The notes below the pieces were generated by a model. The model was not told the DNA's origin and searched no databases. It worked only from the letters and a program-made list of their open reading frames with translations. The position numbers were made by a program, and so were the translations under genes. A DNA stretch of 64,000 nucleotides from FEB-25 sp963726315 (GTDB taxonomy: Bacteria > Chloroflexota > Anaerolineae > Anaerolineales > UBA4823), in contig CAVSBZ010000001.1 in assembly GCA_963726315.1 (NCBI GenBank), forward strand, positions 124,001 through 188,000, read 5' to 3'. Position 1 is the stretch's first letter; every line of letters begins with the position of its first letter. Shown here one piece after another: positions 16,966-26,330 of the stretch.

Positions 16966-17346
16966 TCAGCTCCCCTTTTTGATGTGGTTGATGAACACCC
17001 TGCCCACTTCCTCGTGGGTGTAGCCCAGGCGGTCAGTCTCACGGAATAACGCGGTGAGCAGATTGGCTAATTTCTCCTGCCGTATGGTCCGCATTTCCTC
17101 TTCGCCAGGAGTGCTGGCAACGAAAGTGCCTTTACCACGTTCGGTGATGATCACGCCTTCATTGGCCAGATCGCGGTATGCCAGGGCGACCGTATTGAAA
17201 TTCACCGACAACTCTACCGATAGCTCCCGGATAGTTGGCAGCTGGTCACCGGTCTTGACCTGCCCGGCGTGGATCAGACCCTTGATCTGTTCCTTGATCT
17301 GGTCGTAGATAGGGACTCGGCTGGTTTTATCAATACGGATTTCCAT
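16966..17346 (-). CDS. GntR-family transcriptional regulator, YtrA type
   Basis: 126 residues from ATG 17346, which begins EIRIDKTSRVPIYDQIKEQI, the usual family start. A winged helix-turn-helix follows (TGDQLPTIRELSVELSVNFNTVALAYRDL and a GVIITERGKGTFVA wing), and only a short helical tail (about 45 residues) replaces the effector domain, which defines the YtrA subgroup. Such regulators repress their own operon with ABC transporter genes. Here the downstream partner looks decayed. A strong promoter with an overlapping palindrome lies upstream. Confidence 0.88.
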   Translation of the reverse strand: MEIRIDKTSRVPIYDQIKEQIKGLIHAGQVKTGDQLPTIRELSVELSVNFNTVALAYRDLANEGVIITERGKGTFVASTPGEEEMRTIRQEKLANLLTALFRETDRLGYTHEEVGRVFINHIKKGS

Positions 17347-17381
17347 GGTCGGTAGGATCAGCACCTTTGTTTGATTTATAA

Positions 17382-17432
17382 TACTATAACAATAGTACAA
17401 TAATATTATAGCACAATAATAGAGAATGTCAA
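17382..17432 (-). promoter_or_regulatory. promoter and likely autoregulatory operator of the GntR gene
   Basis: On the minus strand TTGACA (17432-17427), 16 bases, TATAAT (17410-17405). The dyad TACTAT-N4-ATAGTA (17397-17382) covers the expected transcription start, a position suited to repression by the YtrA-type regulator encoded downstream. Confidence 0.65.
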
Positions 17433-17539
17433 TAGCTTTGCATTAATTTAAATGGGGGTATCATTTCTTATACTCGCCCACAGGGTTGAGGACGTCAATA
17501 TCATTTTTACCCTTTAGGTGGGATGAGAAGGAGCCTTAC

Positions 17540-18013
17540 ATGAATAAATATTCGTTCGATGCCGTGCTGATCCGCCCTGAAGGTGTGGGAACCTGGACTT
17601 ATCTCAATATCCCCGGCGAAATCTCAGCCACTTTCGGCTCCAAGGGGCAGGTCAAGGTGAAGGGGATGGTCGATGGGTGCCCATTCCGCAGCACGGCGCT
17701 TCCAATGGGTGACGGCTCGCACTACCTGGTAGTTGGGAAGGAGATACGCGACCAGATTAAGAAAGCAGTGGGCGATTCGGTAAAGGTCACCCTGGAGCTG
17801 GACCTGGAAGACCGGCAGGTGGTCGTCCCGGACGACCTGCTCCAGGCTTTGGAAAATCAGCCTGAGGCTAGGGCTGGATTCGATAAGCTCTCTTATTCAC
17901 AGCAGAAAATCTACGTCCCCTGGATCTTGAGCTCAAAACGCGCAGAGACGCGCAGCAACCGGATTGAACGGGCGATTATCTTGCTGGCAGAGGGAAAAAA
18001 ACTGCGCGGTTGA
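17540..18013 (+). CDS. DUF1905/YdeI-OmdA family protein
   Basis: 157 residues from ATG 17540, preceded by AGAAGGAG. N-terminal DUF1905 barrel: YSFDAVLIRPEGVGTWTYLNIP, GKGMVDGCPF-like core and LPMGDGSHYLVVGKEIRDQI. The C-terminus matches the YdeI/OmdA helical tail (YVPWILSSKRAETRSNRIERAI). Members are linked to bacteriocin tolerance and cell-envelope stress, but no mechanism is established. It stands alone, 100 bases before a convergent gene. Confidence 0.8.
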   Translation: MNKYSFDAVLIRPEGVGTWTYLNIPGEISATFGSKGQVKVKGMVDGCPFRSTALPMGDGSHYLVVGKEIRDQIKKAVGDSVKVTLELDLEDRQVVVPDDLLQALENQPEARAGFDKLSYSQQKIYVPWILSSKRAETRSNRIERAIILLAEGKKLRG

Positions 18014-18116
18014 ACCAGCAGCCAGTACTATCCTTATAATCCGCCAGGAAGTTCCTGAAAGGCAGGATGCTCCCGGTAAATTTACCAGGCACACTCCACA
18101 GCATGCTAAACAGGCT

Positions 18117-18602
18117 TTATAGTTTATAGCCGATCATCCGTAAAAAGCCTTTGCGCCAGGCGATGTCTTCGTCCGCCTCGAGCCCCGAAGGCGAAGAGCC
18201 ATCCACTACACCCAGGATCCCACGACCCAGATCTGTTTCGGCGACGATAACCTCCACCGGGTTGGCAGTCGCACAGAAGATGCGGCATACTTCAGGAACT
18301 GATTTAATCGAATTCAACACATTGACCGGGTAAAATCCTTCTCCCAGGAAGACAATAAAGCTGTGCCCGGCACCAATGGCGCTGGCGTTGCTGCGTGCCA
18401 GGTCGAGCATGGTTTCGTCCGTGCCGCTCCAGCGGACCAGGCATTTTCCAGAGGCTTCACAAAATGCGACCCCGAACTTGATGCCTGGCACGGCATTGAC
18501 CAGAGCTTCGTGGACATCTTCCACGGTCTTGATGAAATGGGATTGCCCCAGGATAAAGTTGATCTCTTCGGGTTTTTCAATTTTTACGCTGATCAGGTTC
18601 AT
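18117..18602 (-). CDS. adenosine-specific kinase (DUF355 family)
   Basis: 161 residues that match the DUF355 family over the full length: HFIKTVEDVHEALVNAVPGIKFGVAFCEASGKCLVR, GAGHSFIVFLGEGFYPVNVLN, VCRIFCATANPVEVIVAET and GRGILGVVDG. An archaeal member phosphorylates adenosine to AMP, which is the basis of the name. The region before its start (18603-18700) is shared with the divergent pdxS promoter. Single-gene unit. Confidence 0.85.
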   Translation of the reverse strand: MNLISVKIEKPEEINFILGQSHFIKTVEDVHEALVNAVPGIKFGVAFCEASGKCLVRWSGTDETMLDLARSNASAIGAGHSFIVFLGEGFYPVNVLNSIKSVPEVCRIFCATANPVEVIVAETDLGRGILGVVDGSSPSGLEADEDIAWRKGFLRMIGYKL

Positions 18603-18697
18603 CGAATCTTCTCCTTGGATAGCTGGCCTGCCTTAACTGTAACAAAATATTTATAAGGATACAAGTGTCACACAGGATTGGGTAGATGCATGACGGA

Positions 18698-18726
18698 TTG
18701 TCACGCCTCATGGCGCGTGGTAGAAT
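18698..18726 (+). promoter_or_regulatory. promoter of pdxST
   Basis: TTGTCA (18698-18703), 17 bases, TAGAAT (18721-18726), about 95 bases before the pdxS start. No riboswitch-like fold is obvious in the leader. Confidence 0.55.
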
Positions 18727-18820
18727 TTGGTAAGAATAACGGCTTTACATATATTTATGGCGAGACTGGCGTTGCTGGTGGAGCACGGGAGTCCGTTATT
18801 GATTTCAGGAGGTTGATCAT

Positions 18821-19708
18821 ATGGAAGGACAGGCGAATACTTTTACCGTGAAGAAAGGCTTGGCACAGATGCTCAAGGGGGGCGTGATCATGGATGTGGT
18901 GACAGCAGAGCATGCCAAAATTGCTGAGGACGCCGGGGCTGTGGCGGTGATGGCATTGGAGCGGGTCCCTGCCGATATCCGCGCGCAGGGTGGCGTGGCG
19001 CGCATGAGCGATCCGGAGCTGATCCTTCAAATCATGGATGCGGTGTCCATACCGGTGATGGCAAAATGCCGCATCGGTCATTTTGCAGAGGCCCAAATAT
19101 TAGAAGCCATCGGGGTAGATTACATCGACAAATCGGAGGTGCTTACTCCGGCCGATGAAGAGCACCATATTTATAAGCACGACTTCAAGGTGCCATTTGT
19201 ATGCGGATGCCGAAACCTGGGTGAAGCCCTGCGGCGCATTGGAGAGGGGGCTGCGATGATCCGCACCAAGGGCGAAGCAGGCACAGGTGATGTGGTCGAA
19301 GCAGTCAGGCACGCACGGACTGTGATGGGAGAGATTCGCCGACTGCAAAACATGCCTGATGAGGAGCTGATGGCTTTTGCGAAGGAAATTGGAGCGCCCT
19401 ACGAGCTGGTTGTGCAGACACGCCTCGAAGGCAGGCTGCCGGTGGTGAATTTTGCTGCCGGTGGTATTGCCACACCTGCCGATGCTTCGCTGATGATGCA
19501 GCTAGGCGTGGATGGGGTATTCGTCGGGTCGGGTATCTTCAAATCGGGTGAACCTGCCAGGCGGGCTAATGCAATTGTCAAAGCGGTGACCCATTACAGC
19601 GACCCATACATCCTGGCGGAAGTCAGTCGAAATCTTGGCGAGCCCATGGTGGGGCGCAATGTTTCTGCAATGCCCGAGGTGGAGCGCTTAGCTGGGCGTG
19701 GTTGGTAA
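18821..19708 (+). CDS. pdxS: pyridoxal 5'-phosphate synthase lyase subunit PdxS
   Basis: 295 residues, standard length. It builds PLP from ribose 5-phosphate, glyceraldehyde 3-phosphate and ammonia from PdxT. Seen: KKGLAQMLKGGVIMDVV (residues 8-24), ALERVPADIRAQGGVARMSDP, the first-step lysine in IPVMAKCRIGHF (Lys about 85), DYIDKSEVLTPADE with the second lysine, and PVVNFAAGGIATPADA. AGGAGG lies ahead of the ATG. The stop is immediately followed by the pdxT start. Confidence 0.97.
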   Translation: MEGQANTFTVKKGLAQMLKGGVIMDVVTAEHAKIAEDAGAVAVMALERVPADIRAQGGVARMSDPELILQIMDAVSIPVMAKCRIGHFAEAQILEAIGVDYIDKSEVLTPADEEHHIYKHDFKVPFVCGCRNLGEALRRIGEGAAMIRTKGEAGTGDVVEAVRHARTVMGEIRRLQNMPDEELMAFAKEIGAPYELVVQTRLEGRLPVVNFAAGGIATPADASLMMQLGVDGVFVGSGIFKSGEPARRANAIVKAVTHYSDPYILAEVSRNLGEPMVGRNVSAMPEVERLAGRGW

Positions 19709-20287
19709 ATGCGCATTGGTATTTTAGCCTTACAAGGCGATTTCGCTGAACACAGTGTAATGCTCAGGCATTTAGGCGTCACCGTCGTTGAGGTCCGCCT
19801 GCCGCAGCAGCTTGAAGGTTTGAGTGGCTTGATCATCCCTGGTGGGGAATCAACCACGATCGCCAAGCTTGCGGTTAGTTATGGCTTGATGGAACCATTG
19901 TGGAAGTTCGGTCAGAATAATGCAATCTGGGGCACCTGTGCAGGGGCGATTTTCATGTCGAAGGATGCCCATCGCGAACAGCCTCTACTAGAATTGATGG
20001 ATATTACCGTGGAACGCAATGCATTTGGCAGACAGGTGGACAGTTTTGAGGTGGATTTGAATATCCCCACCCTGCTGGAAGTTGATCCCGAAGAGAAGCC
20101 CTTCCACGCAGTTTTCATCCGCGCTCCACTTATCGAATCAGTCCAAGGTGACGCATGCATATTGGCTCACCTCTCAGATGGACGGATTGTGGCAGCTCAA
20201 CAGGGACATTTGTTGGCGACTGCATTTCACCCTGAACTGACCCATGATGACCGGTTTCACCGTTATTTCTTACAGTTGGCAGCATGA
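19709..20287 (+). CDS. pdxT: pyridoxal 5'-phosphate synthase glutaminase subunit PdxT
   Basis: 192 residues. Class I glutamine amidotransferase: IGILALQGDFAEHSVML at the start, the signature IIPGGESTTIAKL, nucleophile Cys in WGTCAGAIFMSK (about residue 75) and His-x-Glu in FHPELTHDDRFHRYF near the end. It feeds ammonia to PdxS through a tunnel in the 12+12 complex. It directly abuts pdxS and overlaps the next gene by four bases, so translation is coupled. Confidence 0.96.
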   Translation: MRIGILALQGDFAEHSVMLRHLGVTVVEVRLPQQLEGLSGLIIPGGESTTIAKLAVSYGLMEPLWKFGQNNAIWGTCAGAIFMSKDAHREQPLLELMDITVERNAFGRQVDSFEVDLNIPTLLEVDPEEKPFHAVFIRAPLIESVQGDACILAHLSDGRIVAAQQGHLLATAFHPELTHDDRFHRYFLQLAA

Positions 20288-21279
20288 ACATTCGCCCATT
20301 TGATTGGCGCGATTTAGCGCTCCTGCGTAGTTATATCGACCGCGGCTTATTCCTTGACAGCACACGTGTGCTGATCCATGGAAGATCAATCATACCCATG
20401 GGAGCTTTTCTATCCTTCCTCGGTCCATCCTTACGCATGTATACCTATCGCTGTAATCAGGAGCCTGCTTCCGTGGAGCCACTCATTGGGCAGGTAACCT
20501 TTACTTCAGGAGCCTCGTACGCCCGCCTATCCTTCCTGGCACCAGAAGATGCGCTCGAACAATCTCAGTTATCTACGCTGTCAGATTTCATGGCGGCACA
20601 GATGGGGAAGATGGGTGCGTTCCATATCCTGGCTGATGTGGACGAGTGCAGTCCGGTATTTGAATTATTACACCGGGCAGGGTTCGCCATCTATGCTCGC
20701 CAACGCATCTGGCGTTTGGATAATCAGCCGCTAGGTGAGCGGGAACCTATTTCATGGAACTCGGTCAAGTCAACGGATGCGATCGGGGTACGCTCACTTT
20801 ACTGTAACGTGGTTCCCGGGTTGGTTCAACAGGTTGAACCGCTGCCTAAAAAGAATATCAAAGGGATGGTTCTCTACAAGGATGGAGATCTACTTGCCTA
20901 TGTTGATCTGAAATATGGGCGGAATGGAATCTGGGTGCAGCCCTTTATCCATCCGGATGTGAGAGACTTTGACCGATCCCTGGTGCATTTACTACACAAT
21001 TTACCCGGCAGAGCTAACCGCCCATTGTACATCTGCGTGCGTTCCTATCAATCCTGGTTGGAGTCAGCTATTGAGGCGATGGGCGCTCAACCAGGACCTA
21101 CGCAGGCAGTAATGGTTCGACACCTTACGATTGCTCAGCGGGAAGGTCAGGCGTACAAGGTGCCCGCCATGAACGGCACACGTGTCGAACCCAATGCACC
21201 GATTGCACAAATCAATAAATCCCGCTATCCGGAAAATTCTAAAGGTGAAAGACAGTCAGGACCTAATTCCATACCTTAA
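20284..21279 (+). CDS. GNAT-like acyltransferase domain protein
   Basis: 331 residues. It opens NIRPFDWRDLALLRSYIDRG like GNAT proteins, and residues about 90-140 (MAAQMGKMGAFHILADVDECSPVFELLHRAGFAIYARQ) fit the coenzyme A-binding half of the fold. The C-terminal part (about 200-290) may be a second degenerate GNAT domain. No substrate is evident. It starts within pdxT (ATGA overlap), so it belongs to that operon. The last 35 residues are polar and probably disordered. Confidence 0.55.
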   Translation: MNIRPFDWRDLALLRSYIDRGLFLDSTRVLIHGRSIIPMGAFLSFLGPSLRMYTYRCNQEPASVEPLIGQVTFTSGASYARLSFLAPEDALEQSQLSTLSDFMAAQMGKMGAFHILADVDECSPVFELLHRAGFAIYARQRIWRLDNQPLGEREPISWNSVKSTDAIGVRSLYCNVVPGLVQQVEPLPKKNIKGMVLYKDGDLLAYVDLKYGRNGIWVQPFIHPDVRDFDRSLVHLLHNLPGRANRPLYICVRSYQSWLESAIEAMGAQPGPTQAVMVRHLTIAQREGQAYKVPAMNGTRVEPNAPIAQINKSRYPENSKGERQSGPNSIP

Positions 21280-21321
21280 GCAAAAAAGAGATCCGTTATA
21301 AAGGATTTCTTTAGGATATCT

Positions 21322-22945
21322 ATGACGAGAAAACGAATTACTGATAATTTAGATGTGTTATTAAACGTGCTGCCGCCCAAAGTGGCAAGCCAATTAACGA
21401 TAATCAACCGGTCCGATGATTTACTGGAAGTGATCCTCGACTTAGGGCGGGTACCCACGGCGCGCTATATCGACCGCGAGGAAACCTTGAGCCAGGTCGA
21501 AGTGACCCATACGGACATCGGGTACGTGGTTGAACGCATCAGCGCATTTGACACCGACAATCGCGCTGGCATGGAGCGGACATTGCACCGTATCGCCGCC
21601 ATCCGCAACCGCCGGGGTGATATCGTTGGCTTAACCTGCCGGGTGGGGCGTGCAGTCTACGGGACAACCGATATCATTCAGGATTTAATCGAAAGTGGGA
21701 AGAGCTTATTGCTATTGGGTCGCCCGGGGATTGGTAAAACCACCATGCTGCGCGAGGCTGCCCGTCTTCTGGCGGAGAAAAAACGAGTGGTTATCGTCGA
21801 CACCTCCAATGAAATTGGAGGCGATGGAGACGTCCCCCACCCCGCAGTTGGCCGCGCCCGCCGCATGCAGGTATCCACACCGGCGTTGCAGCATGAAGTG
21901 ATGATCGAGGCGGTGGAAAACCATAATCCGGAGGTGATCGTGATCGATGAGATTGGTCGAGAGCTGGAAGCCGCGGCTGCCCGTACTATCGCAGAACGCG
22001 GTGTGCAGCTGATTGGCACGGCACATGGGAACACTCTCGAAAACCTGCTGCTGAACCCCACCCTGTCTGACCTGGTGGGAGGGATCGAAATCGGTCACAC
22101 TTTCAGACGAGGAAGCCCGACGTCGCGGCACTCAAAAGACCGTTCTCGAGCGCCGCTCTCCGCCCACCTTCGATATGCTCATCGAGATCCAAACACGCGA
22201 CCGCCTGGCAGTCCACCAGGACGTGGGAGATTCAGTCGACGCACTCCTGCGTGGATATCCAATCCCACCGGAGCTGCGCTATCGCGACGAGAGCGGAGAG
22301 ATCCACATCGAGCATTCAACTCCACCTGCCAAAAGGGGGATTGGGGCACAGGGATTTTCCCGCCAACCGATGGAGTTCGGTAAAGACCGCAGTCTCCCGG
22401 CGGTAGAAGTACGCACCCGCAATGAAGACATTTCGGATGACCAGGATGAGCCAGTGACCAGCCAGGCTCTCTCCTCGTTGCAACCGATAAGAATCTATCC
22501 CTATGGCGTGGCGCGCAACCGCCTGATCCAGGCGGCGAAGTACTTGGGCGTGCCGGCTGTGGTGGTGAATGGATTGGAAGAGGCGCAGGTGCTGGTGACG
22601 CTGCGGTCTTATTATCGCAATCGCCAGCACCCGGTGATCGATGCGGAGAACCGGGGCATGCCGATCTACGTTTTACGCGCCAATACCGTCAACCAGATGC
22701 AACACTTCCTGAGCGATCTATATAACCTGTCCAGCACAGTCGCCGAAGAACGCGGCATGGAGCCGGCGATGCAAAATACCCAGGCTGCCATCGATGCCGT
22801 GTTGAACGGGGAGCGCTTCGTCGAGCTGCCTCCGGCAACTGCTTACATCCGGCGGTTGCAACACCAGATGGCGCGCCAGGCGAACCTGACTTCTCATTCC
22901 TATGGCAAAGAACCATACCGGCGCGTCAGGATCTTCCGAGATTAA
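21322..22945 (+). CDS. AAA ATPase with R3H domain (Ycf45/SpoIIIAA-like), +1 frameshift
   Basis: The first frame (from 21322) has an N-terminal domain (VLLNVLPPKVASQL), Walker A LLLGRPGIGKTTML near residue 135, Walker B VIVIDEIGRELEA near 210 and RGVQLIGTAHGNTLENLL. After GGIE near 22088-22090 it goes off frame; the frame one base later continues SVTLSDEEARRRGTQKTVLE, TFDMLIEIQTRDRL and on to a C-terminal R3H-like nucleic-acid-binding region ending at 22945. An extra A in GAAATCG explains the break. Homologues in cyanobacteria and Chloroflexi are single proteins of about 540 residues. Function unknown. It ends five bases before tmk. Confidence 0.8.
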
Positions 22946-22950
22946 CCGCC

Positions 22951-23571
22951 ATGTTTATCACCCTCGAAGGTCCTGAAGGCAGCGGAAAGACCACCCAGTT
23001 ACCCCTATTGGCAGATTATTTACGCCAGCGTGGTTTTAATGTTTTGACCACACGTGAGCCAGGCGGCACATCCATCAGTGAGCAGATCCGCACAGTCTTG
23101 CATAACCTTGAAAACAAGGAAATGAACCCGCGCACCGAGATCCTGCTTTACCAGGCGTCGCGCGCTCAGCTCGTGGAGCAGGTGATTAAGCCGCACCTGA
23201 AGATCGGCGGCGTAGTGCTCAGTGACCGGTATGCCGATTCGACCCTGGCCTATCAAGGTTATGGGCATCAAATTGATATCGAATCACTCAGAATACTGGT
23301 AACTTTCGCCACCGGTGGATTAAAACCCGATCTGACCATATTGTTGAACCTGGATGTTGAAACCGGCTTGCGGCGCAAGGAGCTTAAGGGTGAATGGAAC
23401 CGCCTGGATGCTTATGACCTGGATTTCCACCAGCGGGTGCGCAAGGGATACGTTCAGCTCGTGCAGGCAGAGCCCGAGCGATGGGAAGTCGTCGATGCCT
23501 CCCTTTCGCCCAGAAGGGTGCAGGAGGAGATGCGTCGATTGGTAGCTGAAAGGCTAAATATCCGCCCCTGA
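22951..23571 (+). CDS. tmk: thymidylate kinase
   Basis: 206 residues. P-loop FITLEGPEGSGKTTQ (residues 2-16), TTREPGGTSISEQIR (DR/EPGG motif), DRYADSTLAYQGYG (substrate site) and the end VDASLSPRRVQEEM. It phosphorylates dTMP to dTDP. It starts five bases after the R3H ATPase gene, an arrangement I associate with Chloroflexi. Convergent with the FmdB-type gene that follows. Confidence 0.96.
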   Translation: MFITLEGPEGSGKTTQLPLLADYLRQRGFNVLTTREPGGTSISEQIRTVLHNLENKEMNPRTEILLYQASRAQLVEQVIKPHLKIGGVVLSDRYADSTLAYQGYGHQIDIESLRILVTFATGGLKPDLTILLNLDVETGLRRKELKGEWNRLDAYDLDFHQRVRKGYVQLVQAEPERWEVVDASLSPRRVQEEMRRLVAERLNIRP

Positions 23572-23584
23572 GTTAACCGGTAGT

Positions 23585-23977
23585 TTAGAAATCCCCATCA
23601 TCGCCCATCCCACCCGCGCCTCCCTCCAGGTCGGGGATGGCTTTCTCGATATCTTCGGGGCTTTGTCCTGCCTCCAGCCGATCAACCACTTCATCGAATT
23701 CCGGGCCTACATCTTCACCCATTTCGTTACCCATCTTGCGCATCATCTTCCCCAGGGCGCGCGGGTCATTCTCAAGCCCTTCCAGCCCAGAAGGATCGGT
23801 GAGCGAATCCAAACGGCTTTCTTCTGACTTGGCAACGCGGATACGCCCGATCCGTCTTTGGATCTGCTCGCTGGAGCAGTGTGGGCAATGCGCGCTTTTA
23901 ACGCCATATTCCTTGTAAGATAAAAACACTTCGAAGCGTTTTTTACAGCTCAGACAACGATATTGGTAAATTGGCAT
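23585..23977 (-). CDS. FmdB-family zinc ribbon protein
   Basis: 130 residues. The N-terminal zinc ribbon reads PIYQYRCLSCKKRFEVF ... CPHCSSEQIQRRIG with two CxxC pairs, the hallmark of the FmdB regulatory-protein family. The rest is acidic and Gly-rich, with ESRLDSLTDPSGLEGLENDPRALGKMMRKMG resembling Chloroflexi relatives. The role is not established. Convergent with tmk (13 bases apart). Confidence 0.85.
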   Translation of the reverse strand: MPIYQYRCLSCKKRFEVFLSYKEYGVKSAHCPHCSSEQIQRRIGRIRVAKSEESRLDSLTDPSGLEGLENDPRALGKMMRKMGNEMGEDVGPEFDEVVDRLEAGQSPEDIEKAIPDLEGGAGGMGDDGDF

Positions 23978-24065
23978 GTTCTGACTCCGTCAACCAAAAT
24001 GCCGGTTGGTTTATGCTCGCAAGCGAGGCAAGGCTGAATTATAATGCTTGTTTGCGGAGAATTCT

Positions 24066-24686
24066 ATGACTGAATTTGAATCCATATTACGCCATACTGA
24101 GCCACTGCTGATCGTGATATCCGGTCCCTCGGGAGTGGGGAAAGATACGATCATCCAGAGGATGAAAGAAAGAAATCTCCACTTTCAATTTGTGATCACC
24201 GCCACCACCCGCCCCCCACGCCCCAATGAAGTGCACGGCAGGGATTATTTTTTCTATTCATTAGCTGAGTTTACCCAAATGATCGAGAGAGATGAGCTTT
24301 TGGAGCACGCCCTGGTCTATGATGATTACAAGGGGATCCCCAAAGCCCAGGTGAGAGATGCCTTGAGCAGTGGGAAGGACGTGGTCATGCGTCTGGATGT
24401 TCAAGGGGCTGATACCATCCGCAAGCTCTGCCCGGATGCGCTGATGATCTTCCTGTCGCCCCAGGATGAAACTGAAATGATCAACCGCCTCAGTGAAAGA
24501 AAAACGGAGACCCCGGAGGCATTAAAGGTGCGCATCGCCACCGCCCAGCACGAGATGACCCGGATTAATTCCTTCGATTACGTGGTCATCAACCGTGAGC
24601 TATGCCTTGATGAGACGGTGGATACCATCATTGCCATTATTGTCGCTGAGCATCACCGCGTGAAACAACGCGTGGTCACTTTATGA
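24066..24686 (+). CDS. gmk: guanylate kinase
   Basis: 206 residues from ATG 24066, preceded by GGAG; the upstream TTG 24048 in frame is less likely. P-loop VISGPSGVGKDTI (near residues 18-30; Asp replaces the more usual Ser after Lys), ITATTRPPRPNEVHGRDYFF (GMP-binding), DVQGADTIRKL, and lid SERKTETPEALKVRIATAQHEM. It converts GMP to GDP. TATAAT at 24040-24045 may be its -10 box. Its stop overlaps the rhomboid start by four bases. Confidence 0.95.
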   Translation: MTEFESILRHTEPLLIVISGPSGVGKDTIIQRMKERNLHFQFVITATTRPPRPNEVHGRDYFFYSLAEFTQMIERDELLEHALVYDDYKGIPKAQVRDALSSGKDVVMRLDVQGADTIRKLCPDALMIFLSPQDETEMINRLSERKTETPEALKVRIATAQHEMTRINSFDYVVINRELCLDETVDTIIAIIVAEHHRVKQRVVTL

Positions 24687-25456
24687 ACCAGGATCAACCT
24701 CCTTCTCAACCTAATCCCTACTCACCTGGTGCACCAGTCAGTCAAACATTGATGCGGCCTGCGTTCCGACCGTATGTGACTTATAGCTTAATCGCCATCT
24801 GCGTGGTAGTGTATCTCCTTCAGATGGCGACAGAGTCCATGCTCGGAGTGGATCTACTGGCGAATTGGGGGGCAAAAGTGAATGATTTAATCATGCAAGG
24901 CCAGGTCTGGCGGTTGATCACGCCTATTTTCTTGCATGGCTCAATCTACCATATTGCGTTTAATATGTATGCCCTATTTGTTATCGGTCCGGAGCTTGAG
25001 CTGTTTTATGGGCGTGGGCGTTACCTTGCCCTGTTTCTGCTAAGCGGTTTTGCTGGGAACGTGATGTCATTTATTTTTACTGCCGACCCGTCTCTGGGAG
25101 CATCAACTGCCATATTTGGCTTGCTTGCTGCACAAGGTGTATTCATCTACCATAACCGTGAATTCATCGGGAACGCAACCCGAAAACTATCCCAGGTGGT
25201 TGGCATCGCCCTCATTAACTTGGTCATCGGCCTCACGCCAAACTCAGGTATAGATAACTGGGGGCATATCGGTGGTCTGATTGGCGGGACAATATTTGCC
25301 TGGTTTGGAGGACCAATCCTCCGCAGGCAGGGGGATGTTCCACCCTACAGCGTGGTAAATGTACGCACCAACCGGGAAGTACTCGTGGCGGGCACGGCGG
25401 TGTTCGGTTTGTTTTTCTTCCTCACCATTGCAGAAATGTTCATCAAACGGGGTTAG
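24683..25456 (+). CDS. rhomboid-family intramembrane serine protease
   Basis: 257 residues with about seven membrane segments. The catalytic Ser lies in GASTAIFGLLAA (GxSx motif, about residue 152) and the His in NWGHIGGLIGG (about 194). The first loop carries WRLITPIFLHGSIYHIAFNMYAL, as usual for the family. The N-terminus is Pro-rich and cytoplasmic. It cleaves substrates within the membrane; the targets are unknown. It overlaps gmk by ATGA and converges with the next gene by four bases. Confidence 0.93.
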   Translation: MNQDQPPSQPNPYSPGAPVSQTLMRPAFRPYVTYSLIAICVVVYLLQMATESMLGVDLLANWGAKVNDLIMQGQVWRLITPIFLHGSIYHIAFNMYALFVIGPELELFYGRGRYLALFLLSGFAGNVMSFIFTADPSLGASTAIFGLLAAQGVFIYHNREFIGNATRKLSQVVGIALINLVIGLTPNSGIDNWGHIGGLIGGTIFAWFGGPILRRQGDVPPYSVVNVRTNREVLVAGTAVFGLFFFLTIAEMFIKRG

Positions 25457-26229
25457 TCAGCCTCCCAAGTGGGAGTCCTTTTCTCCACAAATGCCCTTAC
25501 GCCCTGCTTGTGCTCGGCGCCCGAGCGGGCAATCTCCTGGATATGAGCTTCGTAATCCAAGACCTGTTCAAGCTGTGGGTAGACGGCCCGGTTAAAGTCG
25601 CGCTTGGCTAACGCCATGCTGCGGACCGGTCCCCTGGCAAGCGCCATCGCCATGTGGATCGCGCCAGCATGCAGAGAGCTCGCAGGGACGAGACGGTTGA
25701 CCAACCCCCAGCTCAGGGCTTGTTGAGCAGTGATGGGTTCATTGGTGAACGCTGCTTCTGTTGCCCGACCCAAGCCGATCAAAGCCGGCAGGAACAGGGA
25801 GACCGCCGAATCGAGTGCCAGGCCGATGCCAAGAAACCCCACCACGAAGCGGGCATCCTCGCTGGCAATCCGCAGGTCACACGCCAACGCCAAACCCAAC
25901 GCAGCTCCAGCCACTGTACCCTGGATCTCTGCCAGGATGGGTAATTCCAACCGCCTGAGCTGCAGCACCAGCGGATTATAGCTTTCCAGCAGGTGCTGAC
26001 GGTATGACTCGCCCTCGGCTTTTAAAATTTCAAAGACGTCCTGACCGGCGCTGAAGTTTTCGCCCGCACCCCTGAACAAGACGACCCGGGCTTGTTTTTG
26101 CCTGGCAGCCTCCTTGAAGGCCGCCTGGAGCAGCATGACCATCTCCAGGGTGAGTGCATTTGCCTTGGGATGGTCCATGGTGATCATAAAAATTCCATCT
26201 TTGAACTCGGTAGTCACAAGATCTGCCAT
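25453..26229 (-). CDS. enoyl-CoA hydratase/isomerase family protein
   Basis: 258 residues from ATG 26229, preceded by GGGAGGAAA. Crotonase fold: FRGAGENFSAGQDVFE (oxyanion hole), EIQGTVAGAALGLALACDLR and SWGLVNRLVP. The two catalytic glutamates of true hydratases are not at their usual places (GAALGLALA and GFLGIGLALDSAV stand where GGGxEL and PEIxLGxxPGxGG would be), so isomerase or another crotonase activity is more likely. Stop codon region overlaps the rhomboid gene by four bases. Confidence 0.85.
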   Translation of the reverse strand: MADLVTTEFKDGIFMITMDHPKANALTLEMVMLLQAAFKEAARQKQARVVLFRGAGENFSAGQDVFEILKAEGESYRQHLLESYNPLVLQLRRLELPILAEIQGTVAGAALGLALACDLRIASEDARFVVGFLGIGLALDSAVSLFLPALIGLGRATEAAFTNEPITAQQALSWGLVNRLVPASSLHAGAIHMAMALARGPVRSMALAKRDFNRAVYPQLEQVLDYEAHIQEIARSGAEHKQGVRAFVEKRTPTWEAD

Positions 26230-26269
26230 AGGATTTCCTCCCATAGAATATTTTAATGCTTATTTATTA

Positions 26270-26310
26270 ATTAAAACAAAGAACAGGCAGGTTGGTGCGC
26301 CTGCCTGTTC
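26270..26310 (-). terminator. intrinsic terminator after the gene at 26331
   Basis: Minus strand: 11-bp perfect stem GAACAGGCAGG with its complement (26310-26300 and 26291-26281), 8-base loop, followed by a T-rich tail TTTGTTTTAATT. Confidence 0.8.
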
Positions 26311-26330
26311 CAGTTAATTAAGAAAGTTTA

